Numbered from the stretch's first letter, positions 1 through 6,201 are shown. The stretch is DNA of 8,033 nt from DHVE2 group archaeon (GCA_027056155.1 JALULR010000169.1:1-8033); one strand, 5' to 3'. Notes: a model not told the origin generated them from the letters alone. Numbers and translations are program-made.

Positions 1-178
1 CCTCGTGCATTATCACAATCTTCGGCGAATTAATTCTATGGTAACTCTCGCTTACAGGTTTATTTTCGATTAGGTCTTTCACTTTCCAAGTTACATACTC
101 ATTGGACAACGGCAGGACAGCTCCAAATTTTTTAATCGATTCTAGCTCCTCTTGCTCAAAGCCCACAGCTATCAGCAT
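1..178 (-). CDS. Small hypothetical protein, N-terminal part only (possibly DUF3783-like)
   Basis: This is the first 59 codons of a gene that continues past the left edge. The ATG shares one base with the TAA stop of the AOR gene (TAATG), and a good SD sequence (GAGGTG, six bases before the ATG) lies in the last AOR codons, so the start is well supported and translation is probably coupled. The peptide begins MLIAVGFEQEELESIKKFG and ends with a hydrophobic strand (PKIVIMHE). No signal peptide, membrane segment or metal-binding motif is visible. The pattern of a short strand, an acidic helix and a second strand followed by His-Glu recalls small archaeal proteins carrying DUF3783, but that is recall from a fragment and not a firm assignment. 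Function is unknown. The coupling suggests it is made together with the AOR enzyme. Confidence 0.6.
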   Translation of the reverse strand, partial: MLIAVGFEQEELESIKKFGAVLPLSNEYVTWKVKDLIENKPVSESYHRINSPKIVIMHE

Positions 179-2019
179 TATAACCACCTCTCTATCGCAG
201 TATTCGCTTGCTCTAACAATGGCATATGCTCCTCCATGTGCAGCATGGTTAATGTATCTTGCGTAGGCACACCTTTATCAGACCACCCGCGCAGGCGGTA
301 AAACTCAGCTCTAGCTTCTAAAAAATCCGCTAGGTTAATAAAAGCAGCGTTGCCCTTTGCAGGACCTTCCGACTCGGGCTCCCACCATCTCTGTGGTATA
401 GTATCATCACGCATGGGAACCATGCCTCCAACCACTGCATATAATCTAGATAGAGTTTCAACTCTCCACCCTATATCTTTGTCTATTTCTTCGCTATAAA
501 CAGAATGAAACATCGCTGCTATGTCCTCAAGCTCGTATGGTACAAATTTGCAAATACCAAGGGTGTCAAAAAGCGCATCTTTATCTCGAGCGTCAACTAG
601 GCTCTTAACGAGCTCTTTTGCAGGACCATCGTTGGGCAACGAATGTGGTGAAGGCCAGCCACGCAAATGCGATGCGCCCACATCAGCGGTGGCATAACTT
701 AGAGCGTATGTTCTCAAACCCCTTGGGTCCCAAGCAGGAGCTTCTAAGCCCTTCACATGCACCGCAATATCCTTGCCCCGATTTAACTGCTCAGCTGAAC
801 GCATGACACCCTCTGCCAAAATTGCACCGATGCCTCTTCTAAACGCTATATGTATGAGTAGCTTGCGCTCCGCTTCTGCGTCGCCAAATCCTGAGCAATC
901 AAACCCAAGCTCTTCTGCGCCGATATCCCCACGCTCCACAAGCTCGAATAGCCACCCGATGACATTTCCCGCAGCGATGGCATCTAATCCAAGGTCATTA
1001 GCAAGGTGAATGAGATACGCCACTTTCTCAAACTCAAACACGCCCGTAGCTGCACCGAGCATGCCCAGGCTTTCATATTCGGGCTTTACTCTAAATCCCT
1101 CACCCTCACGCTCTAGCTCTACGTACCTTGCGCACTTCACAGGGCAAGAAGCTCCGTGTATAAAGCGCTCTGGGGCAATTTCATATTGTTTAACACGCTC
1201 GCCGCTCAAGCCTTTCGAAAGCGATTCATCGATATACGGCTTGGAAAAATTATAGGCAGGGCTCATTCCATGCTTGCCAGAGGATACAAGGGCATTTGTA
1301 GTTCCATAACGCTTCAAGCTCGGCGAGGCTCGGGTGCCCAACAAATCATAGAGCTTCTCCCGTAATTCTTTCCATTTTTCAAGCTCTGCAGGAGCGCGCT
1401 TCATATTATCCAAAGCTATCTTCTCCACAAATACCGCCTTGAGATTTTTTGAGCCCATAACCGCACCTAATCCGCCACGTCCCGCTGAGCGCTCTGTATC
1501 AAACATGATGTTTGCAAATTTTACAAGTGCTTCCCCGCCTGGTCCTATGCTCGCTACTGCGCCATCACCATGCTTTAACCAAAGCTGCTCTGTGGTAGAA
1601 TACACACCCATGCCTGAAAGAGCATCAGCACTTTTGATTTTGACCTCTGCGCCTATATGCAAATACACCAGCTCTTTTGCACGGCCTTCGATAACCACCG
1701 CATCATAGCCCCATCTCTTGAGAAACGGGCCAAACCTATCTCCTGCATAGCTATCATGTATTAACCGAGTCTCGGGGGATTTGCTCACCACGGCAACCTT
1801 GCTGGCACCGGGCGCAAGCCCGCTCAATGCACCGGGCAAAAACACCAACTTGTTTTCAGGTGCAAGAGCATTGACAGAAGGAGAGACTTCCTTAGCTATG
1901 ATATAATAACCCAGCGCCTTGCCGCCGGGGTATGCTTGCATCACATACTCGGGAATATCTTCAACAGTTATGCACTCTTTACTTAAATTTACTCTCAAAA
2001 GCGTTCCTGATTTGCGCAT
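178..2019 (-). CDS. Aldehyde:ferredoxin oxidoreductase family tungsten/molybdenum enzyme
   Basis: Family members oxidise aldehydes or related substrates in the cytoplasm using a bis-pterin tungsten or molybdenum centre and one [4Fe-4S] cluster, usually passing electrons to ferredoxin. Length (613 aa) is normal for the family. Seen, numbering from the ATG at 2019: N-terminal LLRVNL, the hallmark AGRGGLGAVMGSKNLKAV (179-196), CPVKC (C292, C296), NDLGLDAI with D346, PAWDPRG, SHLRG with H451, and GICKF (C490). The first cysteine of the usual CxxCxxxC-plus-distal-Cys cluster set is Gly289 here, so only three of four expected ligands are present. An in-frame ATG at 2025 would add Met-Pro. I prefer 2019 because a TATA-like box is centred about 25 bases upstream and no SD is present. 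Substrate cannot be predicted. It is transcribed divergently from thiI and overlaps the next gene by one base. Hand counts of sample lines suggest higher GC (50-60%) than its neighbours. Confidence 0.93.
   Translation of the reverse strand: MRKSGTLLRVNLSKECITVEDIPEYVMQAYPGGKALGYYIIAKEVSPSVNALAPENKLVFLPGALSGLAPGASKVAVVSKSPETRLIHDSYAGDRFGPFLKRWGYDAVVIEGRAKELVYLHIGAEVKIKSADALSGMGVYSTTEQLWLKHGDGAVASIGPGGEALVKFANIMFDTERSAGRGGLGAVMGSKNLKAVFVEKIALDNMKRAPAELEKWKELREKLYDLLGTRASPSLKRYGTTNALVSSGKHGMSPAYNFSKPYIDESLSKGLSGERVKQYEIAPERFIHGASCPVKCARYVELEREGEGFRVKPEYESLGMLGAATGVFEFEKVAYLIHLANDLGLDAIAAGNVIGWLFELVERGDIGAEELGFDCSGFGDAEAERKLLIHIAFRRGIGAILAEGVMRSAEQLNRGKDIAVHVKGLEAPAWDPRGLRTYALSYATADVGASHLRGWPSPHSLPNDGPAKELVKSLVDARDKDALFDTLGICKFVPYELEDIAAMFHSVYSEEIDKDIGWRVETLSRLYAVVGGMVPMRDDTIPQRWWEPESEGPAKGNAAFINLADFLEARAEFYRLRGWSDKGVPTQDTLTMLHMEEHMPLLEQANTAIERWL
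184..190 (-). promoter_or_regulatory. Shine-Dalgarno site for the small gene after AOR
   Basis: On the minus strand the sequence reads GAGAGGTGGTTATAATG. GAGGTG matches the archaeal anti-SD complement and sits six bases before the ATG at 178. The same bases encode the last Glu-Arg-Trp of AOR. Confidence 0.6.
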
Positions 2020-2040
2020 GGGCATTGATATTACAAGGAC

Positions 2041-2048
2041 TATTTAAC
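2041..2048 (-). promoter_or_regulatory. Putative TATA box for the AOR gene
   Basis: GTTAAATA on the minus strand is centred about 25 bases upstream of the ATG at 2019. This fits leaderless transcription, and no SD precedes either candidate ATG. The assignment rests on position and composition only. Confidence 0.35.
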
Positions 2049-2053
2049 ACTTA

Positions 2054-2078
2054 TGCGCTCTATATTTCCCACTGCGCA
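2054..2078. promoter_or_regulatory. Inverted repeat between divergent AOR and thiI promoters, candidate operator
   Basis: TGCGC (2054-2058) and GCGCA (2074-2078) are perfect five-base inverted arms separated by 15 bases. They lie between the two putative TATA boxes, where a regulator could act on both genes. The arms are short and could occur by chance. Confidence 0.2.
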
Positions 2079-2096
2079 CATATTAGAGTAGTCAAC

Positions 2097-2104
2097 TTAT
2101 TTAA
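2097..2104 (+). promoter_or_regulatory. Putative TATA box for thiI
   Basis: TTATTTAA is centred about 27 bases before the ATG at 2128, the expected spacing for an archaeal leaderless transcript. It would be only about 15 bases before the alternative ATG at 2116. Confidence 0.4.
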
Positions 2105-2127
2105 CCAATAACGCGATGCGCGTCTGC

Positions 2128-3213
2128 ATGTTCCTCATTCGGTATGGAGAGATTGGACTCAAACGAAAAAATCGCAGAGAATTTGAGAACATACTTGCAC
2201 AAAACATTCGCGCAGCACTGAAAAAAGAGGGTTTTGATGCCGAGCTCAGAATAGTTCGAGGGCGCATACTCGTTTACGCTGATAAAGATTCACTAAGCGT
2301 ATTTTCAAAAATACCGGGTATAGTCTCTTACTCCCCAGCAGAAGAGCTCGAATACGCGGATATTAAAGAGTACCTTAAACACGAGCTTGCAAAGCTTGCA
2401 CCCACGCCCAGAAATTTCAGAGTATCTGCACAGCGCATAGACAAGAGCTTTCCAAAAAAATCTCCTGAAATAAATGAAGAAATCGGGAGCTTTGTCGTTA
2501 AAAATTTTGGCTGGAAAGTGAATTTAAAAGAGCCTGAGCTAAACATAGGCATTGAAATTATCAAATCTAAAGCGTATGTGTTTTTTGAAAAATATGCCGG
2601 AATAGGAGGATTACCTGTTGGCAGCGCAGGACCGCTGTTGCTTCTCATATCTCCGGGCATGGATTCTCCTGTTGCGGGGTTTATGATGCTGCGCAGAGGC
2701 GCAAAAATTACCGCACTGTACTTTTCACAGGGCAAAATAGGCGAGGAGAAAGTTAAAAAATATATAGAAAAATTGAGCGAATACACGCCAAAAGACATAG
2801 AGTTGCACATCATACCTCACGCTGGGATATTCTCAGAGTATCGAGAAAAGCTAAAAGCTGTAAAACGAGAAGAATGGACATGCATCGTGTGCAAGTATAT
2901 AATGCTCAAAACTGCAAGTGAGCTGGCAAAAGAGAGAAAATTATTGGGAATAGTGACCGGCGATTCTCTAGGGCAAGTTGCCTCCCAAACGCTTCAAAAC
3001 ATGTATATTGAAAGCTCTGGCTCAAAATTACCAATATATCGCCCATTAATCGGCATGGATAAATTGGATATTGAACGCATCTCTAAAAAAATTGGCACTT
3101 ACAAGATATATCAATCTATTAAGGAGGAAAAATGCCCGTTTAAGCCCGAGCATGTGCTCGCTACCGCAAACCATGAAAAATTTGAAGAGGTTGCAAAGTT
3201 ATTGTCTCTATAA
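2128..3213 (+). CDS. thiI: tRNA 4-thiouridine synthetase ThiI (archaeal type)
   Basis: ThiI adenylates uridine 8 of tRNA and inserts sulfur to make 4-thiouridine. Domains, numbered from the ATG at 2128 (361 aa): N-terminal ferredoxin-like segment with RYGEIGLKRKNR (5-16), THUMP RNA-binding region about 56-160, then the ATP-pyrophosphatase (AANH/PP-loop) domain with SPGMDSP (175-181), a CxxC pair (C252, C255), TGDSLGQVASQTLQN and RPLIGMD. The C-terminal rhodanese domain of E. coli ThiI is absent, as is usual in archaea, where the CxxC pair is the known sulfur-handling site. The P-loop reads SPGxDS instead of the common SGGxDS. An in-frame ATG at 2116 would add four residues. I prefer 2128 because of TATA spacing, the lack of an SD and the typical N-terminus (MFLIRYGEI). 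It converges on the PUA-like gene and overlaps it by six bases. Confidence 0.95.
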   Translation: MFLIRYGEIGLKRKNRREFENILAQNIRAALKKEGFDAELRIVRGRILVYADKDSLSVFSKIPGIVSYSPAEELEYADIKEYLKHELAKLAPTPRNFRVSAQRIDKSFPKKSPEINEEIGSFVVKNFGWKVNLKEPELNIGIEIIKSKAYVFFEKYAGIGGLPVGSAGPLLLLISPGMDSPVAGFMMLRRGAKITALYFSQGKIGEEKVKKYIEKLSEYTPKDIELHIIPHAGIFSEYREKLKAVKREEWTCIVCKYIMLKTASELAKERKLLGIVTGDSLGQVASQTLQNMYIESSGSKLPIYRPLIGMDKLDIERISKKIGTYKIYQSIKEEKCPFKPEHVLATANHEKFEEVAKLLSL

Positions 3214-3648
3214 CCATGTTTTATCCGGCCTGTATTTTTTTGGAATCTGGCTTATGAGCGTACCTTCCCTGCAAACTCCACACCCGAGGACATCATGCTC
3301 TGTTCTTATTATCACATAGCCATGCAAACTGCCACATACTCCTTCAATGTCTATGCCATTGAGCGCCTCTAAAGCTTGCTCTGAGTTAAGTTGCACCACA
3401 TTCTTTGTGGCATAATGGCCCACTACCCTTAGAAACGCTGTGGTCGGCTTTAGAGCCTTAGAAACTCTTAGCGCTCGAATGCCAACTACTTCTGCATCTA
3501 ATTTAGATAAATCGATGTCCTTAGCTCCTGAAAAAGCCCACACTCCGCTAGTACTCTCGTAAAACTCGTAATTATCCATTATATCCACAGGAATTCCAAA
3601 TCGACGCACAAAATAATCTCGGTACACGTTATTTTTTGAGTAAGGCAA
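3208..3648 (-). CDS. PUA-like RNA-binding protein, partner of the NSUN methyltransferase
   Basis: A 146-aa protein that I read as the detached RNA-binding module of an RsmF-like methyltransferase. Seen: FVRRFGIP near the N-terminus, SGVWAFSG (about 34-41), KPTTAFLRVVGHYATKNVVQ (about 67-86), and a C-terminal GYVIIR...LGCGV...GTL...IPKKYR pattern that resembles the PUA-like tail of RsmF-type enzymes. Similar small genes sit beside NSUN genes in other archaea, from memory. The start is TTG at 3648, chosen because GGGAGGT ends seven bases upstream. No ATG is available in this frame nearby. It overlaps the methyltransferase by 20 bases in a +1-related frame, at a run of six A. It either binds the same RNA as its neighbour or works in complex with it (inference). 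It is the last gene of the unit. Confidence 0.78.
   Translation of the reverse strand: MPYSKNNVYRDYFVRRFGIPVDIMDNYEFYESTSGVWAFSGAKDIDLSKLDAEVVGIRALRVSKALKPTTAFLRVVGHYATKNVVQLNSEQALEALNGIDIEGVCGSLHGYVIIRTEHDVLGCGVCREGTLISQIPKKYRPDKTWL
3235..3241 (+). terminator. Oligo-T tract, candidate thiI terminator
   Basis: Seven consecutive T residues start 22 bases after the thiI stop codon. Archaeal RNA polymerase commonly terminates at such tracts without a hairpin. The tract lies inside the C-terminal codons of the opposing PUA-like gene, where it encodes Lys-Lys. Confidence 0.35.
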
Positions 3649-4519
3649 TGAACATACCTCCCGTATCTAATAAATGTGGGTAAATCCGCATAACGTACTC
3701 ATGCACGTGCTCATACTCTCTATCTCTCCACCGAGCCACACCTTTACAATGCGGTACATCAAACTCTACCTTTAAAATCTCCATATTTAGCTTATCTACT
3801 GCATAACTAACAACTTCTTCGTTTTCAAGAGGGTTAAAAGTGCAGGTAGAATACACAAGAGTGCCGCGCTCTTTTAGATGGCGCCATGCGTTTTTTAGCA
3901 GTGCTTTTTGCAGATTTGACAGATATAAATGCTCACGCAACCCGGGCATTTTATCCTTTGGATTTTTGCGAAAAACCCCCTCTCCCGAGCAGGGAGCATC
4001 GAGCAATATTTTATCAAAATATATCACAAACTTCTTGGTTCTTGCATCGCCCTTTGTAAGTACGGTATTTGTAATTCCTAACCGCTCAATATTGCTGCCC
4101 AATGCCCTTAGCCTGTTTGGCCTCGTGTCATTAGCCACAATTGTGCCTCTGTTTTCCATCAGCTGTGCCATCAGTGTGGTCTTGCTGCCCGGCGCAGCCG
4201 CCATGTCTAGAACCTTATCACCGGGACGGGGATTAAGAACATAAGCGGGAATCATTGAAGCAAGGTCTTGAACATAGTAATAGCCCATAGAATGCTCAAT
4301 TGTCGCTCCGGGGTGCTTTACGGGCATGCTCACGATACGGTACGCATTCATACCTTCAAACTTATCAAAACGAAAACCCTTCGCACGTAGGCGCGAGATA
4401 AGCTTTTCCTCGGATATCTTAAGCGTGTTTACCCTAATCCAGTAGGGCTGCGGCTTTTGCATAGCCTCCAGAAATGCTTCAAAATTGGGAATGATATCTC
4501 TATACTCTTCAAGCTTCAT
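3629..4519 (-). CDS. NOL1/NOP2/Sun (NSUN/RsmB) family RNA cytosine-5 methyltransferase
   Basis: A SAM-dependent enzyme that methylates carbon 5 of cytosine in tRNA or rRNA. Numbered from the ATG at 4519 (296 aa): short N-terminal helical region with YWIRVNTLK, then the Rossmann catalytic domain with SAM motif DMAAAPGSKT (105-114), acidic loop ANDTRPNRL, LLDAPCSGEGV with Cys177 (release cysteine) and STCTFNPLENEE with Cys226 (nucleophile). All key catalytic residues are intact. The C-terminus ends at the strand GGMFIALLKK, and the PUA-like domain found fused in RsmF-type relatives is encoded by the next gene. The chosen ATG overlaps the lplB TGA stop in a classic ATGA. An upstream in-frame ATG at 4534 is less likely. 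Whether the target is tRNA (Trm4-like) or rRNA cannot be told from the sequence. Confidence 0.93.
   Translation of the reverse strand: MKLEEYRDIIPNFEAFLEAMQKPQPYWIRVNTLKISEEKLISRLRAKGFRFDKFEGMNAYRIVSMPVKHPGATIEHSMGYYYVQDLASMIPAYVLNPRPGDKVLDMAAAPGSKTTLMAQLMENRGTIVANDTRPNRLRALGSNIERLGITNTVLTKGDARTKKFVIYFDKILLDAPCSGEGVFRKNPKDKMPGLREHLYLSNLQKALLKNAWRHLKERGTLVYSTCTFNPLENEEVVSYAVDKLNMEILKVEFDVPHCKGVARWRDREYEHVHEYVMRIYPHLLDTGGMFIALLKK
3656..3662 (-). promoter_or_regulatory. Shine-Dalgarno site that supports a TTG start
   Basis: GGGAGGT on the minus strand has its GGAGG core eight bases before the TTG at 3648. It lies in the codons for Gly-Gly-Met near the end of the methyltransferase gene and is the main reason to accept a non-ATG start for the downstream gene. 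Confidence 0.6.
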
Positions 4520-4806
4520 GCTCTTCGCTTCCACGCTTCCCGTATTGCATGCGCTAAAGACTCTGCAGATATGCCCTCGTATTCAGCATCTTTAAAATCT
4601 CTCTCAAGAAGGGCTTCAATTTCACCAATTTTCTTGCGAGTAAGATGCTCTTCTATCTCCTCAATGCGCTCCTCCGGGTGCAGGAAAAAATCGCCAGTTA
4701 TCTTTATTTTAAGTATAGTGTCACAATCAAAGGTGGCATTGACAACAATGAGCTTGCCTGCCTTATACCTATATTTACCTTCTGAAATTCCATTCATGGG
4801 TGGCAT
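4516..4806 (-). CDS. lplB: Lipoate-protein ligase C-terminal subunit LplB
   Basis: A 96-aa accessory domain that in bacterial LplA is fused to the catalytic domain and in Thermoplasma-type archaea is a separate subunit needed for lipoate adenylation. Seen: KYRYKAGKLIVVN (11-23), the family motif KITGDFFLHPEE (35-46), then two charged helices. I chose the ATG at 4806 because GGAGGTTGAG (4820-4811) puts its GGAGG core nine bases upstream. The longer reading from 4833 would start before that SD and add nine residues, and the ATG at 4797 is too far from it. It overlaps lplA by 32 bases and ends in an ATGA overlap with the methyltransferase gene, so translational coupling with lplA is likely and would give matched amounts of the two subunits. 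Confidence 0.88.
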   Translation of the reverse strand: MPPMNGISEGKYRYKAGKLIVVNATFDCDTILKIKITGDFFLHPEERIEEIEEHLTRKKIGEIEALLERDFKDAEYEGISAESLAHAIREAWKRRA

Positions 4807-5512
4807 ATTTCTCAACCTCCAGCTTATGCGCATAATCGTATATTTTCTCGTCTACATCTTCTTCGTATAAATCTGCGTTAAGTGCCTCTTTAAAGCCATC
4901 TACCAATATCTTTTGAAGCTCTTCAAACTCAATCTCCACGCCTATATCTTTTAATGAAGTGACACGTTGTCTAACATCGCTTATGGCCTTGTCTTTCATC
5001 TTCTCTTCCGGAACTAGAAGTATTTCAAACATCTCTTCTGGGTGCACTTCTATGAGAAGTGTGCCATGCTGTAGTAAGCCACCGTATTTGCGAGTCTGCG
5101 CATTGCCCGATATCTTCTTACCATTTACAACCACATCGTTTATGCCTGCTTGTTTAGCATCGATATTTAGTGTCTGCAACGCTTTTATTATGCCCATATC
5201 CAAAAGATGATACGAATCCAATATTCTACCCCTGAGCTCGGGGAGTGTTATAGAATAGGTTAGTTCGTACTTGTGATACACCGCGCCACCGCCTGTAATT
5301 CTGCGCACAAGGTCAACGCCCAGCTCTTTTGCGCGTTGGATATTTACCTCTTCTGTCATGCTCTGAAAATAGCCAATGCTCACGGCTGGCGGGCTCCAGC
5401 CATAAACTCTCAGTGTGGGCCCGATTTCATTAAGATGCACAAGCAACGACTCATCAAACCCCATGTTCCAGTACGCTGGGTGCCCTGTATCGTATATTAC
5501 ACGCAAGTCCAT
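4775..5512 (-). CDS. lplA: Lipoate-protein ligase catalytic subunit LplA
   Basis: LplA activates lipoate with ATP and attaches it to a lysine of lipoyl-domain proteins such as 2-oxoacid dehydrogenase E2 or glycine cleavage H protein. No such target is in this window. Seen in 245 aa: WNMGFDESL (15-23), SIGYFQS (45-51), the lipoyl-AMP-binding RRITGGGAVYH (70-80), catalytic-lysine motif GKKISGNAQ with Lys133, GGLLQHGTLL (144-153) and VPEEKMKDK (168-175). There is no cysteine anywhere in the protein, which argues against a LipM/LipL-type octanoyltransferase that needs a cysteine nucleophile. The C-terminal domain of bacterial LplA is missing and is supplied by lplB. The ATG at 5512 has no SD and heads the four-gene unit. 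Confidence 0.94.
   Translation of the reverse strand: MDLRVIYDTGHPAYWNMGFDESLLVHLNEIGPTLRVYGWSPPAVSIGYFQSMTEEVNIQRAKELGVDLVRRITGGGAVYHKYELTYSITLPELRGRILDSYHLLDMGIIKALQTLNIDAKQAGINDVVVNGKKISGNAQTRKYGGLLQHGTLLIEVHPEEMFEILLVPEEKMKDKAISDVRQRVTSLKDIGVEIEFEELQKILVDGFKEALNADLYEEDVDEKIYDYAHKLEVEKYATHEWNFRR
4811..4820 (-). promoter_or_regulatory. Shine-Dalgarno site that sets the lplB start
   Basis: GGAGGTTGAG on the minus strand, inside the lplA codons for Leu-Glu-Val-Glu, lies at ideal spacing from the ATG at 4806. It excludes the longest possible lplB reading, which would begin at 4833. Confidence 0.65.
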
Positions 5513-5627
5513 GGGGCGCTTTATTTTTTTGCATTACTTTAATGTTTCTATTATTACATACACTCAGCGTTTTATCAAGAGCGCAATACACACTCCATCT
5601 ATTTTACAGCTTCATAACTAAATTACT
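5513..5627. other. Intergenic gap between the V4R-like gene and lplA
   Basis: 115 AT-rich bases. Apart from the weak promoter candidate for lplA and an A7-type run (5523-5530 as T on the plus strand), I see no hairpin, RNA gene or small reading frame of note. There is no clear T-tract terminator for the upstream gene on the minus strand, so read-through into lplA is possible. Confidence 0.5.
5534..5543 (-). promoter_or_regulatory. Weak TATA-like element for lplA
   Basis: ATTAAAGTAA on the minus strand is centred about 26 bases upstream of the lplA ATG. It is a poor match compared with the other boxes in this window. An A-rich stretch (5521-5530) is closer but wrongly spaced for a leaderless start. 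Confidence 0.2.
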
Positions 5628-6182
5628 TCATGGCTCCCATGTAAATGTATACTCGTGGTATGGGTCCCCTCTAAATGTACACTTTGTTTCTTCAACTTTC
5701 ATATCTTTTGCCTTTGTGAGATTTGAAACACCCTTAAAAAACCCCCTCAAATATTCACAGAATAATGGGCTAACATCAAAATCTTTGAGAACCATAGTGA
5801 CGTGACCTTCCTCATAAGAAGCGGCGTAAAGGTTTCCTGCAGAGTAATGCTCTTTCCACATTTGTGGGGACTCTTCAAATACCCGCCTCACGGTGAGTAA
5901 CAGACCAAAAAAATGCCTCATGATGAAAGATACTCTAGGTGCATTTACTCCCATCTCGTATATCTTCCCTTTATCCCAGCCAAGCACATCTATAACAACC
6001 TCCAGAAATTCCTTTCTAACTTCTATGGGTACCCACTCCATCTTTTTCATCTTTATGAAATCATAGCGATGGCCCCTTTTCCACATTTCGTTCATCACCA
6101 TGTTTACTCCTTCCTCACCCCTTTTGAGCTTTATATACTCTAAGTTTGGGAGGAATGTTGCTACCCTACACTTCGCCTCCAT
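5628..6182 (-). CDS. V4R/heme-NO-binding-like small-molecule sensor domain protein, function unknown
   Basis: A stand-alone 184-aa protein. Seen: an N-terminal helical half with MWKRGHRYDFIKMKKMEWVP (33-52), and a C-terminal half GNLYAASYEEGHVTMVLKDF, SPLFCEYLRGFFKGV (138-152) and VEETKCTFRGDPYHEYTF (163-180). The paired pattern, a cysteine in 'pxxCeylrG' (C142) and a second in 'E-x-x-C-x-x-x-G-(D)-P' (C168), is the layout of V4R and TIGR02265/DUF2378-like domains of the heme-NO-binding-like superfamily. Where V4R domains often have a third cysteine, this protein has His176. No membrane segment or catalytic domain is attached, so a ligand-sensing or carrier role is inference. I chose the ATG at 6182 because a TATA-like box (TAAATATAG) lies 25 bases upstream. 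Starts at 6233 or 6221 would add an AT-rich, unconvincing 13-17-residue lead. Confidence 0.72.
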   Translation of the reverse strand: MEAKCRVATFLPNLEYIKLKRGEEGVNMVMNEMWKRGHRYDFIKMKKMEWVPIEVRKEFLEVVIDVLGWDKGKIYEMGVNAPRVSFIMRHFFGLLLTVRRVFEESPQMWKEHYSAGNLYAASYEEGHVTMVLKDFDVSPLFCEYLRGFFKGVSNLTKAKDMKVEETKCTFRGDPYHEYTFTWEP

Positions 6183-6201
6183 AATACAGTAATTAATGAT
6201 T

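Noticed and set aside
2328..2813. A 161-codon minus-strand reading frame
   Set aside because: It lies entirely antisense to thiI, whose protein is clearly conserved in this region, and its peptide has no recognisable domain.
3840..4244. A 134-codon plus-strand reading frame
   Set aside because: Antisense to the NSUN catalytic domain, which is conserved across the stretch. The peptide is low-quality and Ser/Leu/Pro-rich.
4457..4870. A 137-codon plus-strand reading frame
   Set aside because: Antisense to lplB and its junctions. A shadow of conserved coding sequence.
4775..5512. Octanoyltransferase (LipM/LipB-type) instead of LplA
   Set aside because: The protein has no cysteine for an acyl-enzyme intermediate, has the GKKISGNA lysine motif, and is followed by the LplB partner gene.
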